A stretch of 44,506 nt of DNA, from contig CALJFZ010000046.1 of the NCBI GenBank assembly GCA_938074325.1, positions 1 through 44,506 on the forward strand, in the 5' to 3' direction. Both the position numbers and the translations under genes were made by a program. Below, piece by piece: positions 32,295-43,855 of the stretch (positions are counted from its first letter, which is position 1; every line of letters starts with the position of its first letter). A model generated the notes under the pieces. That model had not been told where the DNA came from and did no database searches. It worked only from the letters and a program-made list of their open reading frames with translations. The stretch comes from an uncultured Flavobacteriales bacterium. GTDB taxonomy: Bacteria > Bacteroidota > Bacteroidia > Flavobacteriales_D > Sanyastnellaceae.

Positions 32295-34721
32295 ATGTTT
32301 GAAGACCAACACGACGAAGAAGGATGGGCATTGAGTGATGCCCAGGACCATGAATTCATCCCGCTGATTTCTCCAGAGGATGAAGAGGCCATGCAGAAAG
32401 AGGAGGTACCGGAGGCGTTGCCTTTGTTGTCCTTGCGCAATACCGTTTTGTTTCCCGGCGTTGTGATTCCCATCACCGTAGGCCGGGACCGCTCCATTCG
32501 GTTGGTCAAAGAAGCCCACAAACTCGAGCACCGCATCGGTGTGGTCAGCCAAAAGAACGACGACATCGAAGTGCCTCACGGCGAGGACTTGAACGAAGTG
32601 GGCACGGTAGCCAAGGTCATCAAGATGTTGCGCATGCCCGATGGCAGCAACACCGTCATCTTGCAAGGCCAAAAACGATTCAAATGGACCGAAATCGTAC
32701 AGGAGGAGCCGTACATGAAGGCACGCGTGGTGGAATACGACGCCGAGAACCTTCCACCCAAAGACGATGAGCACGAAGCCTTGATGCAGAGCCTGAAGGA
32801 ATTGGCTGTAGAGATCATTCAGCTCAGCCCGAACATCCCCTCCGAAGCTGGTTTTGCCATCAAAAGCATCGAAAGCCTGACCTTCTTGGTCAATTTCATT
32901 GGCTCCAACATGAATGCCCCCGTCGAGGAAAAGCAAGCCTTATTGGAAGTCGCAGGAATCAAGGCGCGGGCACGCCGCGTTCTCGAATTGCTCAACAAGG
33001 AGAAACAAATGCTCTCCTTGAAGCGTGACATCCAAACCAAGGTCAAAGGCGAACTCGACCAGCAGCAGCGCGAGTACTTCCTGAACCAGCAACTCAAGCA
33101 AATCCAGGAAGAGCTGGGCAACAACCCCCAAGCGCAAGAAGTCGCTGAACGCAAGTTGCGCGCCGAAACCATGGAGTGGCCGGAACACGCGAAAGCGGCC
33201 TTTGACAAAGAGATTTTGAAGCTCGAGCGGATGAATTCCCAAAGCGCGGAGTACAGCGTACAAGCCAACTACGTGGACTTGATGCTCGATTTGCCGTGGG
33301 CGAAGAAGTCAAAGGACAACTTTGACCTGCACCACGCCCAAGCCGTCCTGGACGAGGACCACTACGGATTGGAAAAGGTCAAGGAACGCATCATCGAGCA
33401 TTTGGCGGTGCTGAAGATCAAAGGCGATCTCAAGGCCCCCATCATATGCTTGTACGGCCCTCCGGGAGTGGGCAAGACGTCATTGGGACGCAGCATTGCC
33501 AAAGCACTGGGTCGGGAATACGTGCGCATGAGCCTGGGTGGACTTCGCGACGAAGCTGAAATCCGGGGCCACCGCAAGACCTACATCGGGGCGATGCCCG
33601 GACGAATCTTGCAAAACTTGAAGAAAGCGGGCACCTCCAATCCCTTGTTTGTCCTCGACGAAATTGATAAGCTCGGACGCGACCACCACGGCGACCCATC
33701 CAGTGCGATGCTGGAAGTCCTCGACCCCGAACAGAACAGTGCCTTTCACGACAATTACCTCGACCTCGATTACGACCTGAGCAACGTCATGTTCATCGCG
33801 ACTTGCAACAGTTTGGCCTCCATCCAACCCGCCCTGCGCGACCGCATGGAAATCATCGAAGTGACGGGATACACCGTGGAGGAAAAAGTACAAATCGCGA
33901 AACGTCACTTAGTCCCCAAGCACCTCAATGAGACGGGCATCACCAACAAGCAACTGAAACTTCCGGTTAAGACCTTGGAAGCCGTCGTTGAGCAATACAC
34001 CTCGGAGAGCGGAGTGCGCGGCTTGGAAAAGCGCATTGGAAAACTGGTGCGCAACCGGGCCAAGGAAATTGCATTGGACGAAGCCTACAGCATTGAGGTC
34101 GCTCCAGAACAATTGCCGGATGTCCTCGGGCCGTCGCGTGAGAAAGACCGATACCAAGGCAACGAAACACCCGGCGTCGTCACCGGATTGGCTTGGACAC
34201 CCCACGGTGGGGACATCCTCTTTATTGAGACGTCCTTGACCAAAGGAAACGGCAAGCTAACGTTGACCGGAAACCTGGGAGACGTGATGAAGGAAAGCGC
34301 TATCATCGCATTGGAATACATCAAGTCCCACGCAGAAGAAATGGGCCTCGATCCGGATGCGTTGAGCAAACTCAACGTCCACTTACACGTGCCACAAGGC
34401 GCCATCCCCAAGGACGGACCGAGCGCCGGCATCACCATGGTATCGGCCATGGTATCCGCGTTTACCCGCCGCAAAATCCGAAAGGCCCTGGCCATGACGG
34501 GAGAAATCACGTTGCGCGGACAGGTCCTGCCAGTTGGGGGCATCAAGGAAAAAATCCTCGCAGCGAAACGCGCGGGCATCAAAGAAATCATCCTGTGCGA
34601 GCGCAACCGCCAAGACATCGATGAAATCGATGAACGTTACCTCAAGGGCTTGACCTTTACCTTCGTATCGGACATCATGGAAGTCGTTAACCGCGCACTC
34701 CTCCGCACCAAAGCCTCTTGA
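32295..34721 (+). CDS. lon: ATP-dependent Lon protease
   Basis: Cytoplasmic AAA+ protease that degrades damaged and regulatory proteins; 808 residues. N-terminal LON domain about 45-240 ([27 protein letters not shown]), coiled linker near 250-330, AAA module with Walker [10 protein letters not shown] near residue 390 and Walker B region [10 protein letters not shown], and a C-terminal Ser-Lys protease domain with KDGPSAGIT (catalytic Ser710) and VGGIKEK (Lys about 751). The acidic N terminus ([20 protein letters not shown]) is longer than in E. coli Lon but common in Bacteroidota. porQ starts one base after its stop, so lon heads a long plus-strand gene run. Regulation: sigma-54-like element upstream. 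Confidence 0.97.
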   Translation: MFEDQHDEEGWALSDAQDHEFIPLISPEDEEAMQKEEVPEALPLLSLRNTVLFPGVVIPITVGRDRSIRLVKEAHKLEHRIGVVSQKNDDIEVPHGEDLNEVGTVAKVIKMLRMPDGSNTVILQGQKRFKWTEIVQEEPYMKARVVEYDAENLPPKDDEHEALMQSLKELAVEIIQLSPNIPSEAGFAIKSIESLTFLVNFIGSNMNAPVEEKQALLEVAGIKARARRVLELLNKEKQMLSLKRDIQTKVKGELDQQQREYFLNQQLKQIQEELGNNPQAQEVAERKLRAETMEWPEHAKAAFDKEILKLERMNSQSAEYSVQANYVDLMLDLPWAKKSKDNFDLHHAQAVLDEDHYGLEKVKERIIEHLAVLKIKGDLKAPIICLYGPPGVGKTSLGRSIAKALGREYVRMSLGGLRDEAEIRGHRKTYIGAMPGRILQNLKKAGTSNPLFVLDEIDKLGRDHHGDPSSAMLEVLDPEQNSAFHDNYLDLDYDLSNVMFIATCNSLASIQPALRDRMEIIEVTGYTVEEKVQIAKRHLVPKHLNETGITNKQLKLPVKTLEAVVEQYTSESGVRGLEKRIGKLVRNRAKEIALDEAYSIEVAPEQLPDVLGPSREKDRYQGNETPGVVTGLAWTPHGGDILFIETSLTKGNGKLTLTGNLGDVMKESAIIALEYIKSHAEEMGLDPDALSKLNVHLHVPQGAIPKDGPSAGITMVSAMVSAFTRRKIRKALAMTGEITLRGQVLPVGGIKEKILAAKRAGIKEIILCERNRQDIDEIDERYLKGLTFTFVSDIMEVVNRALLRTKAS

Positions 34722-34722
34722 T

Positions 34723-35760
34723 ATGCCCATGACGATTCGGTCGCTTGCCTTCTTTGCCGCCCTGGCCCTCCCCTTCGCCTTGTTTGCCCAAGGTCAGGAG
34801 TCGCTCATATTTGAGCTGCCTATCGACGCGCGCGGAGCAGGATTGGCAGGGTCCGTCATGGCAGACTTGGAAGACGATGCGCACGGAGCAGGATTGAATC
34901 CATGCCTGATGGATACGGCGAAACAGGGTGAGCTGACCATCGATTACGTGGATTACTTCGCAGGTATGGGCTTGACGGCGGTAAACTACCAACTGCGCCC
35001 GCGTTACGGCTGGAACCTGCAGGTAGGAAGCCGCTTCATGAACCTCGGCACCTTTTCGGGGTATGATGCAGCCGGCAATCCCACCTCGAACTTTCAAGGC
35101 GGGGACCAATTGATCTATTGCGGCACAAGCCGTTCCATCGATTCCATCTGGACTGTTGGCGCACAAGCGTTTGTCGGCAGTCGTCACCTCAACCGCGAAG
35201 TCGCGGGCTGGATCGGGCTCGAAGCTTTTGTACATGCTCGTTGGGTGAAACAGCAACTCGCGCTCGGATTGGCGGTTACCGGTTCTGGACACCAATGGGG
35301 GTTAAAGGGCGCCCAACCCACAGGTTTCCTGCCACACAACGTGCAAGTCGCCCTGACCAAGGGATTCAACAATGCGCCGTTTCGGCTCTTTTTGAAAGGC
35401 CAACATTTGGAGGTTTGGGATTTGGCCCCACCGGGCACCTACGACGATGGCGTGGATCCTATCACACAAGAGGTGGTGGAGAACACCACGTTTAAATTCG
35501 GTGACCAGTTGATGCGTCACGTGACCATAGGCACCGCCCTCAGCGCGGGTGAAGCCATGGAAATCTGGGTTGGGTTTGACTACCGCAGGCGCATAGAACT
35601 GATGGCGACCGATCGCCTAAGCGGCAACGGATTGTCCATCGGCACGCAATTCGAACTGGGAAAATTCGATGTGCGCATCAGCCGCTCCCGGTACCATTTT
35701 GCCGGCGCTTCCACTCACATTGGAATTCGATTCAATCCCCGTCAATTTACCCGTTCATAA
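34723..35760 (+). CDS. porQ: type IX secretion system protein PorQ
   Basis: Outer-membrane beta-barrel protein of the T9SS attachment complex (with PorU, PorV, PorZ), needed to fix secreted cargo to the cell surface. 345 residues with signal peptide ending ALPFALFAQG. Seen are LIFELPIDARGAGLAGSVMA, GAGLNPCLMD, and a run of alternating amphipathic strands (YFAGMGLTAVNYQL, WNLQVGSRFMNLGTF, GASTHIGIRFNP at the end). The close link to cmk directly downstream, common for porQ in Bacteroidota, supports the call. It starts one base after lon. The cargo protein at 26098-29334 needs this system. Confidence 0.85.
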   Translation: MPMTIRSLAFFAALALPFALFAQGQESLIFELPIDARGAGLAGSVMADLEDDAHGAGLNPCLMDTAKQGELTIDYVDYFAGMGLTAVNYQLRPRYGWNLQVGSRFMNLGTFSGYDAAGNPTSNFQGGDQLIYCGTSRSIDSIWTVGAQAFVGSRHLNREVAGWIGLEAFVHARWVKQQLALGLAVTGSGHQWGLKGAQPTGFLPHNVQVALTKGFNNAPFRLFLKGQHLEVWDLAPPGTYDDGVDPITQEVVENTTFKFGDQLMRHVTIGTALSAGEAMEIWVGFDYRRRIELMATDRLSGNGLSIGTQFELGKFDVRISRSRYHFAGASTHIGIRFNPRQFTRS

Positions 35761-35790
35761 TCGGCGCGGTTACGTTAAATTGCATCCCCG

Positions 35791-36489
35791 ATGACCAAGC
35801 GCAAAATCAACATCGCAATCGACGGACATTCCTCAGCAGGGAAGAGCACCATGGCCAAAGCACTGGCCAAGGAACTCAACTTCGTCTACGTGGATACCGG
35901 AGCGATGTACCGCGCGGCTGCGCTGTTCTGCATCAAAGAACGCCTGGTCGAAAGCAACGAGATCGACTCGAAAAAAATCGACCAAGCGGTGGACCGCATG
36001 TACATTGGTTTCAAGTACAACCCCAAGACCGAACAGCCTGAAGTGCACTTGGGAGGCGTGAACGTCGAACAAGAAATTCGGTCCATGGAGGTGGCCAAAA
36101 AGGTCAGCTTGGTCGCAGCCATCCCACGCATTCGCCACAAACTCGTCGAGTTGCAGCAGCGCATCGCCGAGAATGGAGGTGTCATCATGGACGGCCGGGA
36201 CATCGGAACGGTGGTCATGCCGAAAGCAGAACTGAAGTTCTTTATCACGGCCGACGCCAAAGTGCGCGCTGAACGTCGGGTGGCCCAGCTTCGGGTAACC
36301 AATACCGACATACAATTTGACGATGTGCTGAACAACTTAGTGGAACGCGACCGGATCGATTCGAGTCGCGCCGTGAGTCCATTGCGTCAAGCAGATGATG
36401 CGGTGGTCTTGGACAACAGCCAACTGACACCCGAGGAACAATTTGAATTCCTGCTGTCCCACGCACGCAAAGCGATGGCAAGCGAATGA
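35791..36489 (+). CDS. cmk: cytidylate kinase
   Basis: Phosphorylates CMP and dCMP with ATP; pyrimidine nucleotide supply. 232 residues. The P-loop is IAIDGHSSAGKSTMAKALAKEL, followed by FVYVDTGAMYRAAALF, the CMP-binding insert, and GVIMDGRDIGTVVMPKAELKFFITADAKVRAERR, then RDRIDSSRAVSPLRQADDAVVLDNS. All CMP-kinase hallmarks are present. It lies 30 bases after porQ and overlaps the next gene by four bases (ATGA). Confidence 0.97.
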   Translation: MTKRKINIAIDGHSSAGKSTMAKALAKELNFVYVDTGAMYRAAALFCIKERLVESNEIDSKKIDQAVDRMYIGFKYNPKTEQPEVHLGGVNVEQEIRSMEVAKKVSLVAAIPRIRHKLVELQQRIAENGGVIMDGRDIGTVVMPKAELKFFITADAKVRAERRVAQLRVTNTDIQFDDVLNNLVERDRIDSSRAVSPLRQADDAVVLDNSQLTPEEQFEFLLSHARKAMASE

Positions 36490-39431
36490 AGCAGTTCCGC
36501 AGTGCACTTTGCCTGATCGGGACGGGCTGGTTCCTGTCCGTCGCTTCACTTTCTGCTCAAACCTCTCCTCCCTTTCTCGAACCAGCGCACGCACACTACG
36601 CTGATTCCGTCCTGGCAACATTGAGCTTGCGGCAGCAAATTGCCCAACTGCTCATGCCGCCGATTTATGCCCATACCACAAAAGAGGGCTGGGAAGAAAT
36701 GGAGCGATGGGTCGCTGAATATGAACTGGGTGGCGTGATTGCCATGCAAGGCGCCCCTGCCCCTTACAGAAAGCGATTGCAGCGTTTGCAAGACCGCGCC
36801 ACAGTTCCATTGCTCATCTCCACGGATGCCGAATGGGGATTGGGAATGCGCATTGATTCCACGCGGTCTTGGCCCCGAGCATTGACCTTTGGTGCGGCCA
36901 ATGACACTGCGTTGACCCGCGCATTTGGTCGGGAAGTTGGCCGATCGCTGCAGGCCATGGGCATGCACGTAAATTTTGCGCCGGTGGTGGACGTCAACAG
37001 CAATCCGTTGAACCCGGTCATCGGAAGCCGATCGTTTGGAAGCAGCACGGAGTTGGCCGGAACCTTGGGCAGCGCCTATTCCAAAGGCCTGCAAGATGTG
37101 CGGGTACTCGCCACGGCCAAACACTTCCCCGGACACGGGGACACCGACGCGGACTCGCATTACGCACTGCCCATCATCCGCCACGAGAGGGATCGGTTGG
37201 ATTCCATTGAACTGGCACCGTTTCGCACGTTGATTCAAGAGGGGGCCGGCGCCATGATGGCAGCGCACCTCTACATCCCATCCCTCGACTCCACTCCCAA
37301 CCAACCCTCGACCTTGAGCAACACCATTGTCCAGGGCATTTTGCGGGAAGAATTGGGCTTTGAAGGGCTGGTGTTCACCGATGCCATGACAATGAAGGGA
37401 TTCACATCGTTCACCCAAACGACCACGCCCCATGCGGATGCATTGCTCGCCGGCAATGACGTATTGCTGTTCCCGGGAGAACCGGGAGCCACCATTGACG
37501 AAATCGAAGGACAAGTGCGAGTGGGACGTCTCGACTCGCTGTTGATTGCCGAAAAATGCCGGCGGGTGTTAGCCGCCAAATCGTGGACACGTGCTGCGCA
37601 GGCACCAGCGGGTCCTTGGGACAGCCCCGAAGCCGAGGTGCTTCACCGCGAAGTCATCAGCAAGGCCCTAACAGCCGTGAAGAATGACGAGCCGGGGTTG
37701 CCATTTGGTGCCTACGTACAAAGCGTTGAACAGCTCTTCGTGGGGTTCGAATCCGGGGAAATGGAAACGAGCAACCGACTCGTCCAATCCATCCTCGGTT
37801 CCAAAGCTGAAGTGAGAGGAGCGTCCATGACGAAAGAGGCGTTTGAAACGGCAGGCATGAGCCAACTGGACGAAGCGTTGAGCAACGAGCCAGACTGGGT
37901 AGTTCTGCACATCGGTGGCACATCGCACCGCGCCGCGAAAGGGCACGGCGTCACCGATGCCGCAGTGGAGAAGATTGCGAAGTGTGCCGCACAGGCCCAC
38001 AAGCGCAACGTGCCGTTTGCATTGGTCGTCTATGGCAGTCCATACCTCCTGAACCGACTGCACTCGGCCATTGCCCTGAGCGATGCCGTCATCGTAGCGT
38101 ACCAGGACGACTCCCGCACAGTGGAAGCCGTAGCGCATGCTTTGACCGGTGCTGGCCCGGCCGGAGGGCACCTGCCGGTTGCGACCGAGCATTTCCCCTT
38201 GGGCCACGGTTTGCCTTGGATGGGCCGGATTCGACTGGGGTTTTCGGCCACCCCTCTTTCTACTTCGGCCGCCATTGACAGCATCGTAACCGATGCCATT
38301 GAGGGCGGGGCCATGCCCGGGTGCCGGGTGGTGGTGGCCCATGAAGGATCCATTGTTCACGACGGTGTATACGGGACGCTGGACGGGACAAAGCCCGTTC
38401 AAGCGAGCACGCTTTACGACTTCGCTAGCATTACCAAAATCGCCGCTTCCACCCTCGCACTTATGCGGCTGGAAGAGGAAGGCCGAATCGCGCTCAATGC
38501 CAGCCTCAGCACCTACCTCCCCGAACTCGAAGGCACAGAAATGGGAAGCCGGCAACTGCGGGATGTTCTGTCCCACCGCGCAGGCCTTCAATCGTGGATC
38601 CCCTTCTATTTGGAAGCCTTGAAGGACAGCACAGCGTTTTCGCCGGTTTGGACGGAAACCCACATGGAACGCATCTCGGATGCCTGTTACATGCGGCCCG
38701 CTTGGCGTGATTCCATATGGGATCGCATCGTGGCCTCGGAAGTGGATCCGGTGGGTACGTATCGCTACAGCGATCTGGGGTACTATGCCATCCAGCGCAT
38801 CATTGAAGGCATGACGGGCAAAGGCCTCGACCCGTATACCAAAGCGCAATTTTATGCCCCAGCGCATTGGCACAGCCTCGGCTTTAGCCCCGGACAAGGC
38901 ACCGAGGCATCGGTGGCCCCCACGGAAGTAGATGAGGTCTTCAGGCTCTGCACGGTCCAAGGCGACGTCCACGACCCGGGCGCTGCCATGTTGGGCGGAG
39001 TCGGCGGACATGCAGGGTTATTTGGAGACGCATACGACCTCGCACGGCTGATGTACATGCTTCGGATGGGAGGGACGTACGGAGGAGTGGATTTTTTCCA
39101 ACCTGAAACCGTCCAAGCGTGGACCCGGCGTGTTGATCCCGACCCCGAGCATCGTAAGGCCTGCGGGTTCGACCGTCCTGCCCACGAACCCGATGCGGGC
39201 CCCACGTGCAACGAGGTCAGCGAAAACAGCTTCGGCCACTCGGGCTTCACGGGCACCTTAGCTTGGGCCGACCCGGATCACGATTTGGTCTATGTTTTCC
39301 TGAGCAATCGAACTTATCCATCCGCTGAAAATCGCAAGTTGATTGATTGGGATGTGCGAACCAAAGTACAGCATCAGGTGTATAAAGCCTACGGGGTTCC
39401 GTCACGGTTCCCATCAACTGACCTTCCATGA
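36486..39431 (+). CDS. GH3 beta-N-acetylglucosaminidase fused to a beta-lactamase-type serine hydrolase
   Basis: A 981-residue exported fusion. Signal peptide MKQFRSALCLIGTGWFLSVASLSAQ. Residues ~40-375 are a NagZ-like GH3 barrel with KHFPGHGDTDADSH (acid/base His-Asp loop, about 212) and nucleophile Asp299 in FTDAMTMKGF. A GH3 C-terminal-like region (~390-580) follows. Residues ~600-975 form a class C beta-lactamase/DD-peptidase-like domain with Ser648-x-x-Lys651 (SITK), Tyr near 761 (YSDLG in place of Y-x-N) and HSGFTG near 918 in place of KTG. A sugar-cutting and a peptide or ester-cutting enzyme in one chain suggest cell-wall turnover in the periplasm. Four-base overlaps with cmk and bshA indicate one operon. 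Confidence 0.93.
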   Translation: MKQFRSALCLIGTGWFLSVASLSAQTSPPFLEPAHAHYADSVLATLSLRQQIAQLLMPPIYAHTTKEGWEEMERWVAEYELGGVIAMQGAPAPYRKRLQRLQDRATVPLLISTDAEWGLGMRIDSTRSWPRALTFGAANDTALTRAFGREVGRSLQAMGMHVNFAPVVDVNSNPLNPVIGSRSFGSSTELAGTLGSAYSKGLQDVRVLATAKHFPGHGDTDADSHYALPIIRHERDRLDSIELAPFRTLIQEGAGAMMAAHLYIPSLDSTPNQPSTLSNTIVQGILREELGFEGLVFTDAMTMKGFTSFTQTTTPHADALLAGNDVLLFPGEPGATIDEIEGQVRVGRLDSLLIAEKCRRVLAAKSWTRAAQAPAGPWDSPEAEVLHREVISKALTAVKNDEPGLPFGAYVQSVEQLFVGFESGEMETSNRLVQSILGSKAEVRGASMTKEAFETAGMSQLDEALSNEPDWVVLHIGGTSHRAAKGHGVTDAAVEKIAKCAAQAHKRNVPFALVVYGSPYLLNRLHSAIALSDAVIVAYQDDSRTVEAVAHALTGAGPAGGHLPVATEHFPLGHGLPWMGRIRLGFSATPLSTSAAIDSIVTDAIEGGAMPGCRVVVAHEGSIVHDGVYGTLDGTKPVQASTLYDFASITKIAASTLALMRLEEEGRIALNASLSTYLPELEGTEMGSRQLRDVLSHRAGLQSWIPFYLEALKDSTAFSPVWTETHMERISDACYMRPAWRDSIWDRIVASEVDPVGTYRYSDLGYYAIQRIIEGMTGKGLDPYTKAQFYAPAHWHSLGFSPGQGTEASVAPTEVDEVFRLCTVQGDVHDPGAAMLGGVGGHAGLFGDAYDLARLMYMLRMGGTYGGVDFFQPETVQAWTRRVDPDPEHRKACGFDRPAHEPDAGPTCNEVSENSFGHSGFTGTLAWADPDHDLVYVFLSNRTYPSAENRKLIDWDVRTKVQHQVYKAYGVPSRFPSTDLP

Positions 39432-40558
39432 AAAAGCTGCGCATCGGTTTTGTTTGCTATCCCACATTCGGAGGATCCGGTGTGGTGGCTACGGAGTTGG
39501 GAAAGGCGCTCGCAGAGAAGGGCCACGAATTGCATTTCATCACGTACAGCGCGCCTGCGCGGATGGGGAGCTTGAAAAAGAACTTATACTATCACGAGGT
39601 CCAAGTCAGCGACTACCCCCTGTTTGACTACCAACCGTATGAGTTGATTTTGGCATCCAAAATGGTGGAAGTCGCCAAGGCACATTCCTTGGATTTGCTG
39701 CACGTGCACTATGCCATACCGCATGCCAGTGCTGCGGTGACCGCGAGGGACATCCTCGCCTCTGAAGGCATTCATTTGCCCATCGTGACCACCCTCCACG
39801 GGACGGACATCACGCTGTTGGGAAAGGATCCGGCCTTTGAACCGGTCATCACCCACGCCATCAACCAATCGGACGCTGTGACGGCGGTTTCGCACAGCCT
39901 GAAGGAAGACACGCTGAAACTGTTTGGGGTGAAGCGTGAAATTGACGTGGTCTACAACTTCATCTGTCCTACGCACTTCATGCGGCCCGCAGACGAATCC
40001 TTCCGCAACGCCGTTGCACCGGAAGGCCAACCCATCATCACCCACATCTCGAACTTCCGACCGGTAAAACGCGTCGAAGACGTGGTCAGCACCTTCGCAG
40101 GAATCCGCGAAAAAATGCCAGCCAAACTGCTCCTTGTCGGCGATGGACCGGACCGCTCGCGTGCCGAGAAACGTGCTGAAGAACTGAGCGTTCGCCCAGA
40201 CGTTGTGAGCATCGGAAAGGTCAAAAACCCCATCGAACCGTTGTTGGTTAGCGACCTGTTTTTGCTCCCTTCTGCAACAGAAAGTTTCGGCCTGTCCGCA
40301 CTGGAAGCACTCGCAGCCGGAGTACCGGTTATTGCATCGAACGTGGGCGGTTTGGCCGAGGTCGTGCAACATGACCAGTGTGGCTTCTTGGCAACAACGG
40401 GAGACGTGGCGACAATGACCGAAAGTGCGTTGTCCTTGCTGGAAAACCAAGCGCTACGTGCAGCATTCCGCGAAGCGGCACTCGCTCGCGCACAGGATTT
40501 CCACATCATGAAAATTTTGCCCCAGTACGAGGCCATCTACGATCGATTGACCCCTTGA
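39428..40558 (+). CDS. bshA: bacillithiol synthesis glycosyltransferase BshA
   Basis: N-acetyl-alpha-D-glucosaminyl L-malate synthase: joins GlcNAc from UDP-GlcNAc to L-malate, the first step to bacillithiol, the main low-molecular-weight thiol of many Bacteroidota. 376 residues, GT4 fold. Seen are the start MKKLRIGFVCYPTFGGSGVVATELG, LLHVHYAIPHASAA, VTTLHGTDITLLGKDP, VYNFICP, and the GT4 E-x7-E motif ESFGLSALE within LPSATESFGLSALEALAAGVPVIASNVGG. bshB and bshC are not in the window. It overlaps the upstream gene by four bases. Confidence 0.96.
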   Translation: MKKLRIGFVCYPTFGGSGVVATELGKALAEKGHELHFITYSAPARMGSLKKNLYYHEVQVSDYPLFDYQPYELILASKMVEVAKAHSLDLLHVHYAIPHASAAVTARDILASEGIHLPIVTTLHGTDITLLGKDPAFEPVITHAINQSDAVTAVSHSLKEDTLKLFGVKREIDVVYNFICPTHFMRPADESFRNAVAPEGQPIITHISNFRPVKRVEDVVSTFAGIREKMPAKLLLVGDGPDRSRAEKRAEELSVRPDVVSIGKVKNPIEPLLVSDLFLLPSATESFGLSALEALAAGVPVIASNVGGLAEVVQHDQCGFLATTGDVATMTESALSLLENQALRAAFREAALARAQDFHIMKILPQYEAIYDRLTP

Positions 40559-40561
40559 CCC

Positions 40562-41119
40562 ATGAGTTCTGCACCCATCCAATCCATCGGTGAGCGCATC
40601 ACCTTTGCGTGGCACGAAGATGCGTTGACTGTCATCATCAACCAGCATATTCCACGCAATCAGCGCATGATGCTTGAAGGGTGGTTCCTTGCCTGGCTGG
40701 GCGTCGGAGCAGCCGTCACCATGGAAATGAACAATGCAATCGGCAACGACCGCACGTTCTTTCTGATTTTCATGGCGTTCTGGGCATTTTTCGCGTTCCG
40801 CGTCTTGAAGGTCATCGCGTGGCGCCGAACGGGTCGCGAAATGCTCCGAATCACCTCGGAAGGCATGAGCGTGAAAAACGCATTTGGCGAACTCGGTCGG
40901 GCTCGGTTTTTCTTGAAAGAAAACATCAAGAAGATGGAAGTCATCCAACGGGACCCGGCCAAATTCATGCAAAACCTGGATCAGAGTTTTTGGATCATGG
41001 GCGGTGATTCCCTGCAATTCACTTACCTCCGCAGTCGATTCGTTTTGGGCAAGCAACTCACAGCAAAAGACGCCGCCCAACTGGCCAAGCTTATCGACAA
41101 GGCCCTGCGCAAGTTCTAA
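40562..41119 (+). CDS. small membrane protein with PH-like domain
   Basis: A 185-residue protein of unknown function. Two hydrophobic segments at about 42-58 (WFLAWLGVGAAVTM) and 66-84 (FFLIFMAFWAFFAFRVL) are followed by a soluble beta-rich part (MLRITSEGMSVKNAFGELGRARFFLKENIKKMEV) ending in a helix (AKDAAQLAKLIDKAL). This layout resembles membrane-anchored bacterial PH-like (bPH/DUF304-type) proteins. It starts three bases after bshA and is last in the plus-strand run that begins with lon. Its stop overlaps the stop of a small minus-strand ORF. Confidence 0.85.
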   Translation: MSSAPIQSIGERITFAWHEDALTVIINQHIPRNQRMMLEGWFLAWLGVGAAVTMEMNNAIGNDRTFFLIFMAFWAFFAFRVLKVIAWRRTGREMLRITSEGMSVKNAFGELGRARFFLKENIKKMEVIQRDPAKFMQNLDQSFWIMGGDSLQFTYLRSRFVLGKQLTAKDAAQLAKLIDKALRKF

Positions 41120-41364
41120 CCCTCCTGCCCAGAAGCGTAGACATTCACGTCAAACGGCGCCAGCTGGACCGAAGTGGGCATCGGAACATTTGACCAGACC
41201 TCCTTACACTCATCACTCGCCGGCAACGACACATTCACGTGTACGTCGCGTACATTGGCGACTATCCACGCACTGTGGTGAACACCCTGAGCGTCCGATA
41301 CCAAGCGTCGCGCAATGAATGCGTCGTCACGTGAAAAGCTTCGGAGGAAAACCTGGTAGATCAT
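41116..41364 (-). CDS. small hypothetical protein
   Basis: An 82-residue frame from the ATG at 41364 (MIYQVFLRSFSRDDAFIARRLVSDAQG) to a TAG that overlaps the stop of the plus-strand gene. Codon use is similar to its neighbours and the composition is reasonable (VANVRDVHVNVSLPAS), with no signal peptide. A TATATTTTGG on the minus strand about 15 bases upstream could be a -7 element. A frame extension to 41400 lacks support. No family recognised; it fills an otherwise empty 330-base stretch. Confidence 0.5.
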   Translation of the reverse strand: MIYQVFLRSFSRDDAFIARRLVSDAQGVHHSAWIVANVRDVHVNVSLPASDECKEVWSNVPMPTSVQLAPFDVNVYASGQEG

Positions 41365-41403
41365 GGTGGAAGCAGCCAAAATATACCGAGAATGGCGCAA
41401 CGA

Positions 41404-41436
41404 AAAACGCCCGAGCCAAAGCGGCCCAGGCGTTTT
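41404..41436 (-). terminator. intrinsic terminator of katG
   Basis: AAAACGCC (41404-41411) pairs with GGCGTTTT (41429-41436), with an inner GCC/GGC helix around AAAGC. Read on the minus strand it ends in GGCGTTTTT, 20 bases after the katG stop. It also sits 40 bases upstream of the small ORF at 41364. Confidence 0.7.
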
Positions 41437-41456
41437 ATGAGATGAGGATAATGTGA

Positions 41457-43760
<2,304 letters not shown>

Positions 43761-43784
43761 TCAGTTGTGTAAAGTGATTTTGCC

Positions 43785-43853
43785 CTAAAGTAGGCCGACA
43801 TCAGGTCATCATAAAAATCAATAATTGTATACTTGTCATAGATAAAATTGATT
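43785..43853. promoter_or_regulatory. katG-oxyR divergent control region
   Basis: The 98-base gap holds an AT-rich dyad, AATCAAT (43816-43822) and ATTGATT (43847-43853), with GTATAC and CATAG between, a likely OxyR target by position. On the minus strand TACTTTAG (43792-43785) is a one-mismatch -7 box for katG. On the plus strand TAAAATTG (43843-43850) is a one-mismatch -7 box with five bases to the oxyR ATG, so OxyR may cover its own start site. Confidence 0.45.
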
Positions 43854-43855
43854 GA

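Noticed and set aside
37668-39011. 447-codon open frame on the minus strand opposite the GH3/beta-lactamase gene
   Set aside because: The plus-strand protein has all catalytic motifs across the region; the minus translation is His/Arg/Gly-rich without domains.
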